The position numbers and the translations under genes are program-made. The notes under the pieces are model-generated. The model did no database searches and had not been told where the DNA came from. It saw only the letters and a list, made by a program, of their open reading frames with translations. From Capsicum annuum (lineage: Eukaryota; Streptophyta; Magnoliopsida; Solanales; Solanaceae), in NCBI RefSeq assembly GCF_002878395.1, contig NC_061112.1, positions 41,723,486 through 41,787,485 of the forward strand: DNA of 64,000 nt, in the 5' to 3' direction. Of this stretch, positions 11,170-22,299 are shown one piece after another; within the stretch, counting starts at the first letter, position 1, and every line of letters begins with the position of its first letter.

Positions 11170-13230
11170 TGTAACAATCCAAGAAAATTCCATTATGCAA
11201 AGTGTGAAACTCTAGTAGTGCCAATTATACATAAGGATAAGATAACACATGGCACTTAAATGATATGGATTACTATCTAGGTGGCAAGATCCTAGAAATA
11301 ATTATTGGTACCTATATAAAGTTGTTGGTATGTAGGGCTATAAAATTAGAAAATATTGTAGACACGTAGTTTTGTCCCTCCCACAAGTCAACTTTAACCA
11401 TTTACCCTCACTGTACTATGTAACTCACCCCTATGTGAAGATCCCTCCACTAAAAATAAAATAACAAATTCTCAATAAAAAATAACAACCTACCCTAACT
11501 AATTTGGACACCTTACCACCCCCTACCCACGACCCTCCCCTTACCCTAACCCCTTTCATATTTTTCCCTTCTTTATTAATAGAACAGACCTCAAAATTAA
11601 CATACACAATATACAATTCACACATCCATTGATAGACACAACACACAATACATAATAGACAATATACTATACACACCAACAAATATAAAATGAGAGAATA
11701 AACAAAGAGAGAAGGGAGTGAAGGAAAAATAAAGCAACACAGAGAATGGGATAGACATGCACGTGAATAAATAATAAAAATAATGAAAGGAATTTGAGAG
11801 ATAAATAATAAAAATATGAGGGTTTGAGCGAGAGAGAAGAGAGAAATAACGGGGGGGGGGGGGGGGGTTAATTCTTCCAGCAAATTCTCAACAGAAAATG
11901 CCATTATCGCCTAAAATTTGAGTTTTTCTCTGTCTTACATAACTGTCTGAGCTCACTGGAACTATGAAAAGAAAAAAATAGCACCTCAGACCAAAAATCT
12001 TTTGATCCCGTCCCCAAACCCACTAAAAAAATGAACAAAACAGATCTGTGCATTTGAAATTAGGTATGGGTTGTTATTTATTTAGAAATTTTACAGTTGG
12101 ATTATTGAAAACACAAACGGGTAGACAAGAGTTGGGGGTCATTCATAGTTGAGTTTTGCTTTGGGTTGAAATGTGTGATTTGGGAGTTCATGATTGAGGT
12201 TCAAATTGGGGTTTTTTGGACATAGTTTATCTTCCAATTGAATAAATTGGTATATTAAAATCATCAATTGAGGTTCAAATCTTCAACTCTGTCTATTTTT
12301 ATTTTATCTTAATATGATGTGGTTGGTGATATGTTTGGATAGTGTGTTTAAGAAATTTTGATTGTCGTAGTTGTGACTTTGATTGTTTGATTTCATATTA
12401 ACATTGATTAATCATTACTTCAAAATGAAATTGGGGTAGAAATTGTATTATTGATAAGAGTAAATATTGCTTGTTTTGATTCATTGATATTGATTTAATT
12501 CAGAATAAACGTTGATGTTGAATGCGATAGTATCATAATAAGAAATTGATAGGCAAACCTTAGGTTGTGGGTAGGAAAGTCTTAGTATTCTATGTTGTGG
12601 AATGTTTGAAATATTTGTTGAATAATTTTGTTTCATCGTATTTGGACCAATTGAACTCATTTGGTCAGGGTGCCACGAGGTTATCTGTATTGTTTTATTT
12701 GGGGAATGCCCCGAGGGAGTAGTACTCAAAGATGGTGCATGGACAAAGCCCGGAATGTCAGGTGGAGCTTAGTCTAGAACTAGTTTAGAATAGGTTTATA
12801 TTTTCGTATTTTTTTATATTTTAGGACTATATAATTTGGATTGGACATTCTTTAGCTTTGAATTTTTGTTTGTTTATTTTATGTGTTTTGTTGGTATATT
12901 CACTTGATAGTGTAATAATAGTCAATATACTCCATGAAGCGACCATGGTCAAACCATGGGATCGAGGGGTTCCTAACACCTTCCCCTCGGTTAACGAAAT
13001 TCCTTAACCGAAATCTCTATTCGTAGATCAATTTTAAGGAGTCAAAAATTATTTTGAAAAAGGATTTCCAAAGGTGTCTTGGTATGCCATATTTATGCCA
13101 AGTGGCGACTCTGAGTTTAAATATAAAAAATTCTTTCACAACAAAATTTCATTTTTAGTCACTTGATAAATAAACCCTTTTCAAACTTAATATGAATAAT
13201 CTTTTTGGTACAAAAAGCAGTGTGACAAAT
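11170..13230 (+). mobile_element. Ogre/Tat-like solo LTR inserted in the LTR of element C
   Basis: The inserted block starts TGTAACAATCC and ends GTGTGACA plus three bases. ATTTA flanks it at 11165-11169 and 13231-13235, within a longer shared ATATTTATG, and LTR C sequence continues on both sides. Near its right end are blocks I recognise from Ogre/Tat LTRs: 'gttcctaacaccttcccctcgg' around 12970-12991 and 'caagtggcgactctga' at 13098-13113. No primer site, polypurine tract or coding frame is present, so it appears solo. The 157-aa minus-strand frame at 11431-11904 runs through low-complexity sequence and is not a gene. Confidence 0.65.
11851..11867 (+). repeat. Homopolymer of 17 G
   Basis: An uninterrupted run of 17 G in an otherwise AT-rich LTR. 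It could be a true tract with quadruplex potential or a sequencing or assembly length artefact. Confidence 0.95.
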
Positions 13231-13681
13231 ATTTATGTCCTTACACATGTATTCAGTTATTGCCAGGGCTCATGATTAAATAAATATAACTTTTTGAATG
13301 TAGCATAAATAATAGAAAATTATTTCTAATAAAACCTCTATTATATAATAGTGATATTTTAACATATCCAGATTTACTATCTCTACTTAAAATACTAACG
13401 AGTTATAAGCTTATTTATAAAGTAATGTAGATATACCATAACAAATTTTTTTATACATATCAAATATATTTTAGAAGGGTAATAAATTATACTCCTACCA
13501 AATGACAATTTAGATTAAATATTTCACAATAAATTTGGTAACACTAAAATTCTCAAATAAAAAAACCTATAAATCAAACTGTTAGTTCCAACAAGTCATA
13601 AATAACATAGAAAAATTATAGAAAAGCTCTTGATATAAAAAATGTATGAAAACAAGGGAAATGACTGTGAGGGTCATTACA

Positions 13682-14660
13682 ACAAAATTATTTTTTTGTA
13701 AAATCTCCTTTAATATGTGTGTGTTTGTGTGTGTGTGGAATAAATCTGAAACTATTAATAGTTTACAAAATTATTTTTTATTTTATCGAATGTCAAGTAG
13801 CTAGTTTTCAATAAGCGACTTGGCATAATTATAGGCTACACTATTCTTCTTATATATATTTTTGGTTTCCCATCTAGTATTTGATACCCTTATTGGTGTC
13901 TGACTAATTTGGATACGTATTGGGTAGGGCCCCATTCTGGGGTAACTCTCCGTACCAAGGATTTTTCCATACCCTTGACTCAAACCCAAGACCTCTGGTT
14001 AAGGGAGGAGTAGCCTCATCCACTACACCACATCTTTTGGTGGTTATTCTCCTTATATATAGATATGAAACAAAAATGGATTGAATATAAACAATTAATA
14101 ATCTGTTTTTTTTTTGTCAAATCTCCTTAATTATATAAATATATAGAAATGAACTAAATGTGGAATAAATATGAAACAATTAATAATTTATAAAATTAAA
14201 TTTTTTGCTGTCAAATGTCAAGTAGATAGTTCTCCAGAAGTCGCTTGGCATAATTAAAGGCTAGATATTCTTCTTTATTATATATACAGATACGACATAA
14301 ATATGAAATGATTCAAAATTTAAATATATAAAATTCAAGAAATTTTAGATAGATTTTTTACTATTTATGTTTTTTAAATGTATATATAATTCAAGAAGAC
14401 TATTTAAGGATAATTCTTAGTTATTTTCATCTAATAAAGTCAATATTAATAGTCTTTATCCAATAGAGGATAGACTTAGTTGTTTTTACCATAATATAAA
14501 ATAAATATGGAATAACATAAAATAATTAATAATCTACAAAATTGTTTTTTTGGTCAAATCTCCTTTATTATATATATTGATATGAAAGAAATATGAAATG
14601 ACTAATAGTCTAAAAAATTAATTGCTTTTATTGTTAAATGTTAAGTAGCTAGTTTTCAAG
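13682..14660. repeat. Degenerate tandem repeat tract, AT-rich, hosting a SINE
   Basis: Landmark 'gtcaaatctcctt' recurs at about 13695, 14117 and 14553. Landmark 'aatgtcaagtag(c/a)tag' recurs at about 13790, 14213 and 14636. After subtracting the SINE and its duplicate, the first step is about 220 bp; the second is about 420-440 bp. Copies share 'ataaatatgaaa..attaataatctacaaaatt'. There are no coding frames. It lies between the outer end of the element C LTR and the truncated start of element B, so it may be the older target DNA. Confidence 0.7.
13859..14044 (-). mobile_element. tRNA-derived SINE (TS/SolS-like), 186 bp
   Basis: On the minus strand the head reads GTGGTGTAGTGGATGAGGC (A box, plus coordinates 14032-14014). 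About 30 bases later comes GGTCTTGGGTTTGAGTC (B box, about 13990-13973), the split RNA polymerase III promoter of a tRNA-derived SINE. The body contains GGTATGGAAAAATCCTTGGT and AATGGGGCCCTAC, which I recognise from Solanaceae TS-type SINEs. The target duplication is TATTCT(T/C)CTTATATATA at 13842-13858 and 14045-14061, 17 bp with one mismatch, so both borders are well fixed. The frame at 13801-13989 is a shadow. Confidence 0.9.
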
Positions 14661-14993
14661 GTCATGGTGGTCATATCAAATATTTAGGCCATTCTCGAAA
14701 GTTGATGGCTCCAGGTCCTATTATAAACATGGTAATCTGGATCATCTTCAGAGGGATTAACCAGTATACAGATAGAGGGGTCCATAATAGGGGCATCAGG
14801 CTCCTACTAGAGCAGTAGCACCCTCTACTAGAGGTTGGGGTAGGTCTTAAAGAGGTAGAGGTGTACCACCAGCTGATAGGGAGGGTGGTAGATGAGTAAG
14901 TCAAGCGATAGATGATAGATCTCACTGTTATACCTTTCCAGGGAAGCCTGAGGTAGAGTCTTCTGATGCATTCATTACAAGTATTATCTCAGT
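14661..14993 (+). pseudogene. Element B gag tail, gypsy
   Basis: Plus-strand remnant that starts abruptly at the end of the tandem repeat tract, with fragments of the zinc-knuckle region (GGHIKYLGHS-like) and a Gly/Arg-rich linker (TRGWGRS, then GRGVPPADREGG). It leads into CYTFPGKPEVESSDAFITSI, the block that normally precedes the protease in this family. Several stops and shifts are present. The gag N-terminus, leader and 5' LTR of B are missing, so the element is 5' truncated. The frame on the opposite strand at 14671-14925 is a shadow. Confidence 0.7.
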
Positions 14994-15370
14994 TTGTATC
15001 GGCCTGCTTCGATGTTATTTAATCCTGGTTCTACTTTCTCTTATATGGCTACATATTTTACTTCTAGTCTTAATATGACGTCTGAGCATATAGATGTGCC
15101 TACTTGTGTTTCTAACCTAGTAGGTGATTTCTTAGCAGTGGATCGAGTTTATAGATCCTGTGTTATTTTTATTTTGGGGTGTGATTCCTGGGTAGACTTA
15201 ATTATCCTCGATATGGTCGATTTTGACATAATTTTAGGCATGTATTGGCTTTTTCCTTATCATTCCATCTTGGACTATTATGCCAAGAAATTACTTTGAC
15301 AATGCCTGATCGTCTGAGGTTGGAGTGGAGCGATTTTCTAAGTCTGTATCCTAAGAAGGTGATTTCATTC
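14994..15370 (+). pseudogene. Element B protease, gypsy
   Basis: The frame 14994-15299 reads RPASMLFNPGSTFSYMATYF, then VPTCVSNLVGDFLAVDRVYR and LIILDMVDFDIILGMYWLFP. The fold blocks of a gypsy aspartic protease are all present and in order. The catalytic Asp of the 'LFDPGST' box is Asn here (LFNPGST), a change that would abolish activity. A frameshift follows YAKKLL near 15297, and the linker to RT continues in another frame. Confidence 0.88.
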
Positions 15371-15394
15371 ATTTAGGACTATCGTTTAGTTGAG

Positions 15395-16330
15395 AAGGCA
15401 TATCTATTATGTTTGTATTATTTTTATGATATTAGTACCGAGACATCTTTCATAGAGTCAATGAAGGTGGTTAAAGAGTTCATGGATGTATTTCTTACCA
15501 ATCTTTTAAGTGTTTCTTCTAATAGAGACATTGATTTTGGTATTGATTTAAAGATAGGAGCTAAGCCCATTTCTATACCTCCTTATAGGATGACACCAGT
15601 TGAGCTGAAAGAATTGAAAGACTAGCTTCAGGATTTATTAAGTAGAGATTTATTCAATCACGTGTATCACTTTAGGGTGTTCTAGTCTTGTTTGTGAATA
15701 AGAAAATTTGGTCTATGAGGATGTGCATTGATTATCGATGGTTGAACAAGATGATAATAAAGAATAAGTATCCTCTACCATGTATTGATGACTTGTTTGA
15801 TCAGCTTCAGGGGCTTTAATGTAATCAAAGATTGACTTGAGGTCAGCGTATCATCAGTTAAAGATTTGAGCTTTAGACATTTTGAAGACAACTTTTTGGA
15901 CTAGATATGACCATGATAAGTTCTTGGTTATATCCTTTGGATTGACTAATGCCCCAACAACATTTATGGAATTAATGTATAAGGTGTTTTGGCCTTATCT
16001 TGATTCTTTTCTGATTGAATTCATCAATGATATTTTGGTATATTTTAAGAGCAAAGAGAATCATACAAAATATTTGAGGATCATGCTTAAGAGGTTAAGG
16101 GATGAAAAGTTATATTCAAGTTTTCAAAGTGTGAATTTTAGTGTGAATTTTGGCTAAGTTCTATGGCCTTCTTGGGACACATCGTGTCTAAGGATGGTAT
16201 TATAGTCGATCCAGCCTAGGTTGAGGTGGTTAGAAATTGGTCAAGACCTACTTCACCTTCAGATATTCAGAGTTTTATTAGGCTGGTAGGATATTACTAG
16301 CAGTTTATACAGGGTGTATTTTCCATTGCA
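15395..16330 (+). pseudogene. Element B reverse transcriptase, gypsy
   Basis: From 15413 the reading gives VVKEFMDVFLTNLLS, FGIDLKIGAKPISIPPYRM and TPVELKELKD, ending in TAG at 15623 where this family normally has Gln. The segment to 15880 is heavily shifted ([16 protein letters not shown], [12 protein letters not shown]). From 15882 it reads YDHDKFLVISFGLTNAP, then SFLIEFINDILVYFKSKENH. The catalytic YxDD-type box, usually FIDD, is FIND here. A further in-frame TAG occurs at 16217 (DPA-stop-VEVV). RT should copy the RNA into cDNA; this copy is dead. Confidence 0.9.
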
Positions 16331-16970
16331 GCTCCTATGACTCGATTGACTCTAAAAATATGGTTTTTCAGTGGTTAGATAAGTGTGAGAAGAGCTTTTA
16401 AAATCTAAAGGCTCTATTCACTTCAGCTCCTATCATAGTCCCTACCTATAAAAGGTAATAGATTTATGTGTTTTAGTATTCTTTTGGTATTGCCTTGGGT
16501 GGTGTGTTGATGTATAAAAATAAGGTAATAGCATATACATTGAAGCAATTAAAGCCACATGAGAGGAATTACCCTATCCATGATTTAGAGTTACTTGTAG
16601 TTGTATTCATTTTGACGTTGTGGCAGTACTATTTGTATGGAGTTCATTGTGAGGTGTACACTTATCATCGCAGTCATTAGTATAACTCTAACCAAAAGGA
16701 GTTGACTTTGAGGTAGCGTAGGTGGATGGAGTTGTTGAAAAATTATGATATGGCAATCTTATATCATCCGGGAAAGTCTAATGTTGTAGAGTATTCCTTG
16801 AGTAGAAAGGTAGTTAGTATAGGCAGTCTTGCATTATTGAGTGTGGAGGAGTGGCCATTAGACATATGGGTTCAACAGTTGGCTAGTAGTTTCATACGTC
16901 TTGATATTTTTGAGTTATGTAGAGTCATTGCATGCGTAGAGGCGAGGTCCTTGTTAATAGATTAGATTTG
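16331..16970 (+). pseudogene. Element B RNase H and linker, gypsy
   Basis: The reading 16495-16680 gives [40 protein letters not shown] and [19 protein letters not shown], the standard gypsy RNase H blocks ([28 protein letters not shown]). An in-frame TAG at 16714 falls in LRQRRWMEL (Gln position). Then 16726-16965 gives LLKNYDMAILYHPGKSNVVE and SLSRK; the usual VVADALSRK is altered to VVEYSLSRK. The tail into the integrase linker (SLALLSVEEWPL..) is intact in frame but ends in a stop at 16963. Confidence 0.88.
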
Positions 16971-17949
16971 ATATCGTTAGTTTAAGAATGAAAAGTTGTG
17001 TATTATCAGAGATAAGGTGATGAAAAGTGAGGCTAATGAGGTGATTTTGGACCAGGAGGGTGTTTTGAGAATTAAGGGGTGAATCTATGTTCCAAGAGTG
17101 GGTGATTTGACTAAATCTATTATGGAAAAGGCCCATTGTCTGGTATTCCATCCATATAGGCACAACAAAGATATACTATGAACTAAAACAACATTACTTG
17201 TGGTGTAGGATAAAGAGAGATATTGTAGATTATGTGTCTAAGTGTTTGAATTCTCCGCAGGTGAAATATGAGCACAGAGATCAACTGGTTTGTTTCAAAT
17301 GCCCATTCTTGAATGAAAATAGGAGCATATAGCTATAGATTTTGTAGTTGGATTGCCTTAGACCTTAGGGAAGTTTGATTCTATTTGCGTGATTGTGGAT
17401 AGATTAACCAAATCAGCCCATTCTGTGCCTGTAAAGATGAACTATAATGTTGAGAAATTAGCCAAGATCTATACTCGCGAAATAGTTCGATTACCTGGTG
17501 TGCCCATTTCTATCATTTTAGATAGAGGTACTCATTTTACTTCAAACTTTTAGAGTACTTAACAGTGGGATGTATGTACTCAGTTGGGTATGAGTACAAT
17601 ATTCCATCCACAAATAGATGGCCAATCAGAGCAAACTATTCAGGTGTTTGAGGATATATTACGGGCTTGTGTGATGGATTTTGGGGGTCATTAGGACAGT
17701 CCTTTAGTTGGAGTTTTCCTATAATAATAGTTGTCATACTAGTATTTAGATGACTCTATTTGAGGCATTATATGGTAGGAAGTCTAGGCCCCTAGTTGGA
17801 TGGTTTGATTCTTTTGAGGTTAGACCTTGGAGCACTGATTTGTTGAAAGATTCGATGGACCGAGTGAGACCGTCCCAGGACCGACTCTTGGCTGATAAGA
17901 GAAGACAGAAAAGTTATGATGTCAGGAGAATTCGTAACTTAGAGTTCAT
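16971..17949 (+). pseudogene. Element B integrase, gypsy
   Basis: The HHCC region is present but shifted (about 17100-17270). The catalytic triad can be followed: first Asp in DFVVGLP near 17340, second Asp in SIILDRGTHFTSNF near 17511, Glu in [14 protein letters not shown] near 17621. Stops interrupt the region after HFTSNF and around 17690-17740. The frame 17750-17953 gives MTLFEALYGRKSRPLVGWFD and DRVRPSQDRLLADKRRQKSY. Integrase would join the cDNA to the genome. The residues are largely retained but the frame is destroyed. Confidence 0.88.
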
Positions 17950-18350
17950 GTAGGGTAAATGAGTCCTGCTGGAGGTATCACCCATAAAGGGTGTAAGGTT
18001 TGGGAAAAAGAAAAGCTCATTCAGAGGTTTATTGGCTTTTTTTAGACTCTTTGGTGACTTGGTCTAGTGTCTTATGAGTTGTCTTTGCCACTAGGTCTTT
18101 CAATCATGCATCTACTTTTTCATATTTCGATGTTAAAAAGGTCCTATCCGGATGATTTGCATGTGATTCAGTGGGACTGGCAGGTTAGAAAGTTGAGGTC
18201 AAAGGATATAGCATCAGTGAAGGTACCATAGCGGCATCGTCCTATAGCAGAAGCCACTTGGGAAGTTGAGTCCGACAACGAAATAGATATCCTCATCTCT
18301 TTGATGGTCCAGGTATTGTTTTTCTCATCATGTTCGATGACGAATGTTTG
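17950..18350 (+). pseudogene. Element B integrase end and CR region
   Basis: Fragments in several frames: LLEVSPIKGVRFGKK at about 17970, a degraded 'HPVFHVSML' tract near 18107-18135, and PIAEATWEVESDN at about 18243-18281. The last is the 'RP..EATWE.E' block that ends gypsy chromovirus-type integrases. The polypurine-like TTTTAGTGGTGGATAA follows at 18351, then the LTR at 18367, so this is the natural end of pol. Confidence 0.75.
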
Positions 18351-18875
18351 TTTTAGTGGTGGATAATGTCATGACCCTTCAAGTCGTTTTGTGAATTTTC
18401 CTTATTCTAACCCTCCTTGTAGTGTTTATACATGATTTATGATTTATGGAGATGATTCGTGTCGATTCTTAAGGTATTTGAGAGTGGTTTGTTTTCTCGA
18501 GGTTTCGAATAAATTTTGAGGATATATTCAAAGTTAGATATTTTAGATATTATTTTAGTTAGTGGCTAATGGTCAAATCAATATTTTCTTAATTTTCGAG
18601 ACCTGTGTATATGAATAAACTAATTAAATGGGACGGTTTTATCATATTTATTAAGAATAAGATCATAAAGTTTCAAAACGAAGAGGGCACGGAAATAACA
18701 GTTATTTTTTTTCTCACTCAAATCGCTGCTTCTGAAGGAGGCTTTCTTTGACAGATTCAAGGTTAGCCATTTGAATTGCTTATCTTTCTATTATAATAAT
18801 CATGTTATCATACAGGTGAGGTTGAAGTTGGTAGTGGCAAATTACCGTAACTAATAGCAATCGCTATTTGAATTG

Positions 18876-19131
18876 TGTTAAAACCAGTAGCTTAATAATG
18901 AAATATAAAATAAAGAACAAGAATAGAGAGAAGAAAGGAGACTTTTTTATTTCTCATAAGGAATTCTTGAGGGGTCAATTACAATGAAGGAATCCCTTTA
19001 TTTTTAGGGGAAAACTAACCTTGGAGTTTCTAACTTTTCCGTAAATATACATTCACTATATATGGTAAAGTAGACATCTACTAGATATGGTAAAGTAGAC
19101 ATTCACTATATATGATAATATATTTATAACA
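18876..19131 (-). mobile_element. 3' LTR of the copia element
   Basis: On the minus strand it begins TGTTATAAATATATTATC and ends ..TTTTAACACA. It contains three copies of a 'CTATATATGGTAAAGTAGACAT'-type unit of about 30 bp near its start (plus 19049-19118); the right-hand LTR remnant keeps three more. The polypurine tract AAGGGGGAG lies directly upstream (plus 19132-19140). Confidence 0.82.
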
Positions 19132-19329
19132 CTCCCCCTTGAATGTCTAATTGATAGATAATATGCCTCGTTAAAATCTTACTAGAAAAAACCCAGTGAA
19201 AAAAAATCTAGTGAAAGAAAAAAAATACATATCTCTAACAATACACATATAAGATGCCTCATTAAAACCCTTATAAGGAAAACCCAGTGGGACAAAACCT
19301 CATAAGGGAAAATGAGTGCAATGCATATA

Positions 19330-20030
19330 ACTCCCCCTAATGAGAACATCTTTGAGCCTTTGCATCCCAATCTTGTGCACCATCTTCTCGAAAGTTGCAA
19401 TTAGAGGAGACTTGGTGAATAAATCAACCACATTGTCACTTGAATGACTTTGTTACACGTTAATATCACCATTTTTTTGGAGATCATGTGAATAGAAAAA
19501 CTTTGACGAAATATGCTTCATTCTATCTCCTTTTATGAATCCTCCATTAACTTGTGCTATACATGGTGCATTATCTTCATAAAAATCATGGGTACTATGT
19601 CATATTTCCAACCATATTTTTCTAGAATGAGATGTATCATGGACCTCAATCATACATATTCTCTGCTAGCTTCATGAATAGCTATTATCTCAGCATAGTT
19701 CAATGAAGTGGCTAGATAAACTGCTTTGTATATCTCCAAGCTATGGAAGTGTCCCCACATGTGAACACATTCCATGTTTAAGACTAAAATTTATGTAGGC
19801 TAAATAAATACCCAGCATCAATATAATCAATAAGATTAGGACTGCAATCTTTAGAATAAAATAAGATCATATGTTTAATCCCATTGTAGTGTCTCCTAGT
19901 AGGAGCAGAACTATACCTAGCTAACAAATTAACCAAAAAGGTTATATCGGGCCTTGTATTAATTGCAAGATACATGAGTGCACCAATTGCACTAAGATAT
20001 GGAACTTTATAACCAATTCAAATTGATATA
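19330..20030 (-). pseudogene. Copia RT/RNase H C-terminal fragment
   Basis: On the minus strand the reading starts near 20005 with VPYLSAIGALMYLAINTRPD and continues ITFLVNLLARYSSAPTRRHY. Later come LATSLNYAEIIAIHEASREY, KYDIVP, an EDNAPCIAQVNGGFIKGDRM segment, and VVDLFTKSPLIATFEKMVHK near the end. These are the standard last blocks of Ty1/copia polyproteins, including the RNase H 'NHAEI' region and the 'DLFTK.L' tail. Frameshifts and stops separate the segments. RT core, integrase and most of gag are absent, so this insertion is an internally deleted derivative. Confidence 0.85.
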
Positions 20031-22217
20031 TTTCTCATTTGAGCAAATAATTTATTTCTTTAAAAACTCTCCAAGAGTTCCAACAATTTTCATATAATGA
20101 TTATAAATAAGTTTTCTAGAAACTTTTATATGCTTCAAACATTTTGAATCCTTAAAAATTTTTCATATAAATTTTCTCAAGTGACAATATTTAGCGTGTT
20201 ATGTGTGACATTTTCAAGTGTCTAGACTGCAAATCAAATAAGTTTTTATTCTTACCAAGATGCATCCTTTCATATTACTTGATAAATATTTTCTACGTCA
20301 GCAAACTTCAATAAACATAGAATTCAGATCTTCGTAATCTTTTACAATATTGCACTAATAATGTATCAAAGATATTACCAATGATATATCATTTGTATCG
20401 ATTCAAAATGCGACATAACATTTTGAGTTCCATCACTTCATTATTTTCAGGTACCTGAACCTATCATAAGGTTTCATGAAGTGTTATGTCGTAGGCTCTT
20501 CAAGATCATATTGTCTTCTTATTATGATCATTTGATCCTTACCTTTTTCAAGGATTATTCAATTTGGAATTGATTTGTCTAACATGTTTCACGCATGCAT
20601 AGACTTAATCCTTTAGGGATACAAAATAGGAGCACTTACTGCTTAATATGAGATACTTTCAACATTTGACTTGAATTATATTGTTAATGAGGATCTGTTG
20701 ATAATTTCTAACATATTTAATAGGTGCTTATAGTCTCCCTCTTATGTTAGGAAAACTAACATACGTCCTCCATCTTTTTCGAGGATTCCATCCTTATGCA
20801 TTATGGTATATTGATTTATCAAATACCACACATCAAAACTACCAGATGGAATAATTGATTCCTAGCCTTAAACCAATTCAGAGGGAAGTATTAATCATTA
20901 TTTTTGGTCTAATGCAAAAAAGTGTTATTGTATGTAATATATCATACTTCAGAACAACACATATGGCTTTGTTCTCATAAGATTCAATTATTTATCGAAG
21001 GCATTTAACACCAACTTAATTAGCATTATCAAGATGAATTGCCTTGATTACACAATCTGAAATTTATGCTCTTAACTCAATTTTACTGAGCAAGCAAATT
21101 TATGAATGTCAAACTGTAGGTTAACAATAAATGTATATGTGATAATTTTATTCATGCATCTTTTCAATATATCACTTGATAGGTAAACGAGCCCAAATTT
21201 ACCTTTTATAATTTTCAGATTTTAAGGGATCTAATCCCAATATTAGTATGTCCAATCGACTTATCATGAGAACAAGCAGCATTAAAAGTAATGAATTTTC
21301 TAATTCTTTAATATATGTTAAATTCTTAGTATGCACATCTTTGAGATGTCGCAATCGTTCATGTCAATTTGATGAACTTTTATTCTAGAAAACTCTAAGT
21401 TTACCATGACATGTATCTTTTGCTTTAGTAAATTTTAGATTTATTATTACATGAATAAATTTCAGATATATTACTTTAGAAGTAGATTTCAAAACAACTC
21501 TTTTCAATTATTCAGCCTCTTTCAAAGATGAGTTGTGATACCATCACAATCAAGTGCACGCTTGCATTAATAAACTTCTCATTTCCCAAGAATGGAATAG
21601 AATCGTGCCTTAAGCTTATCAAATTCTAATAGCTTATAACCTCCTTCATAATATTTATACATCGGTAGCACATTGAGGCATATATATCTTTCAAAGTATA
21701 TCATATATTTCCATCACATTCACTTCAAGAATGGAGCAAATTGTCATCTTTCATACTTATCATATATTGCTACCACATTGATTTCATGGAATAGAGCATA
21801 TGCAATGGACAAGTTTCATGACTTTTTATCAAATACATATTATTTTTGCCTTATCTATTGTAAAATTATTAATATGGTGCATTGAGATTCAAACTCAGCG
21901 TCTTATCTATATAAAGACGTCTTAGGCATAACTCGGAGGGAATTGAACCCAACATCTTATTATCATGGTGCATTAAAACTTTTAACCCAATATCTTACCC
22001 TCTTAATGAGATGAGACTTAAATTCATCATCATATCTTTTAACAACATTTTTCTTCATGAACAAATTGAAAGCATAAGCGGTTTCAAACCAATTATTTTT
22101 CCTCAAATCCAACAATAATTATATCATTAGTAGCAAAAGACAAATAACATAAGGAATCACTAACCTTGAAATTACCTTTAGATTTATAATCTCACCTTGT
22201 TTTGCAAAGTCTCGTGT

Positions 22218-22299
22218 TAGACATTCACTATATATGATAAAGTAGACATACACTATATATGGTAAAGTAGACATTTACTATATGTGGTAATATATTTAT
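22218..22299 (-). mobile_element. Remnant of the copia 5' LTR
   Basis: Three tandem 'actatatatggtaaagtaga' units match those of the 3' LTR at 19049-19118, and the stretch TAATATATTTAT matches that LTR's outer start. The remaining ~170 bp of LTR are missing, and interior leader sequence follows to the left. The outer bases ACA expected at the LTR tip are lost. Confidence 0.75.

Larger units (their letters stand above)
9365..13681 (-). mobile_element. 5' LTR of gypsy element C, interrupted by an Ogre/Tat-like LTR
   Basis: On the plus strand it starts TGTCACGACCC at 9365 and ends GAGGGTCATTACA at 13681; the G/H LTR ends similarly (GAGGGTCGTTACA at 59999). Removing the insertion 11170-13230 plus one duplicate leaves about 2.25 kb, close to the 2.4 kb of related LTRs in this window. 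The element reads leftward, so this is the 5' LTR, followed by leader and gag. A TATA-like ATATATATAG (minus strand, about 11040) and a GT microsatellite (11039-11056) are visible. Degenerate 46-bp repeats occur at about 10195-10330. No genes lie here. Confidence 0.7.
18876..22299 (-). mobile_element. Ty1/copia element nested in the LTR of element B, AATTG target duplication
   Basis: AATTG occurs at 18871-18875 and 22300-22304, directly outside the block. The left end is a 3' LTR (18876-19131) next to a polypurine tract; the right end keeps only about 82 bp of the other LTR. Between them are an RNase H end, a long noncoding-looking interior and a short gag-like stretch (about 22090-21990, minus: ETAYAFNLFMKKNVVKRYDD). 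The interior from 20050 to 21980 shows no RT or integrase domain and only short frames. At 22205 the leader motif CACGAGACTTTGC abuts the LTR fragment, so the rest of the 5' LTR was deleted. Confidence 0.78.

Noticed and set aside
11431..11904. 157-codon minus-strand frame with hydrophobic stretches, membrane-protein-like
   Set aside because: It runs through AT-rich simple sequence and the G17 tract inside an LTR. No family resemblance, and the composition explains both the openness and the hydrophobicity.
21673..21885. 70-codon plus-strand frame in the copia interior
   Set aside because: It is antisense to the element, AT-rich, with no recognisable domain. The interior has no coding evidence here.
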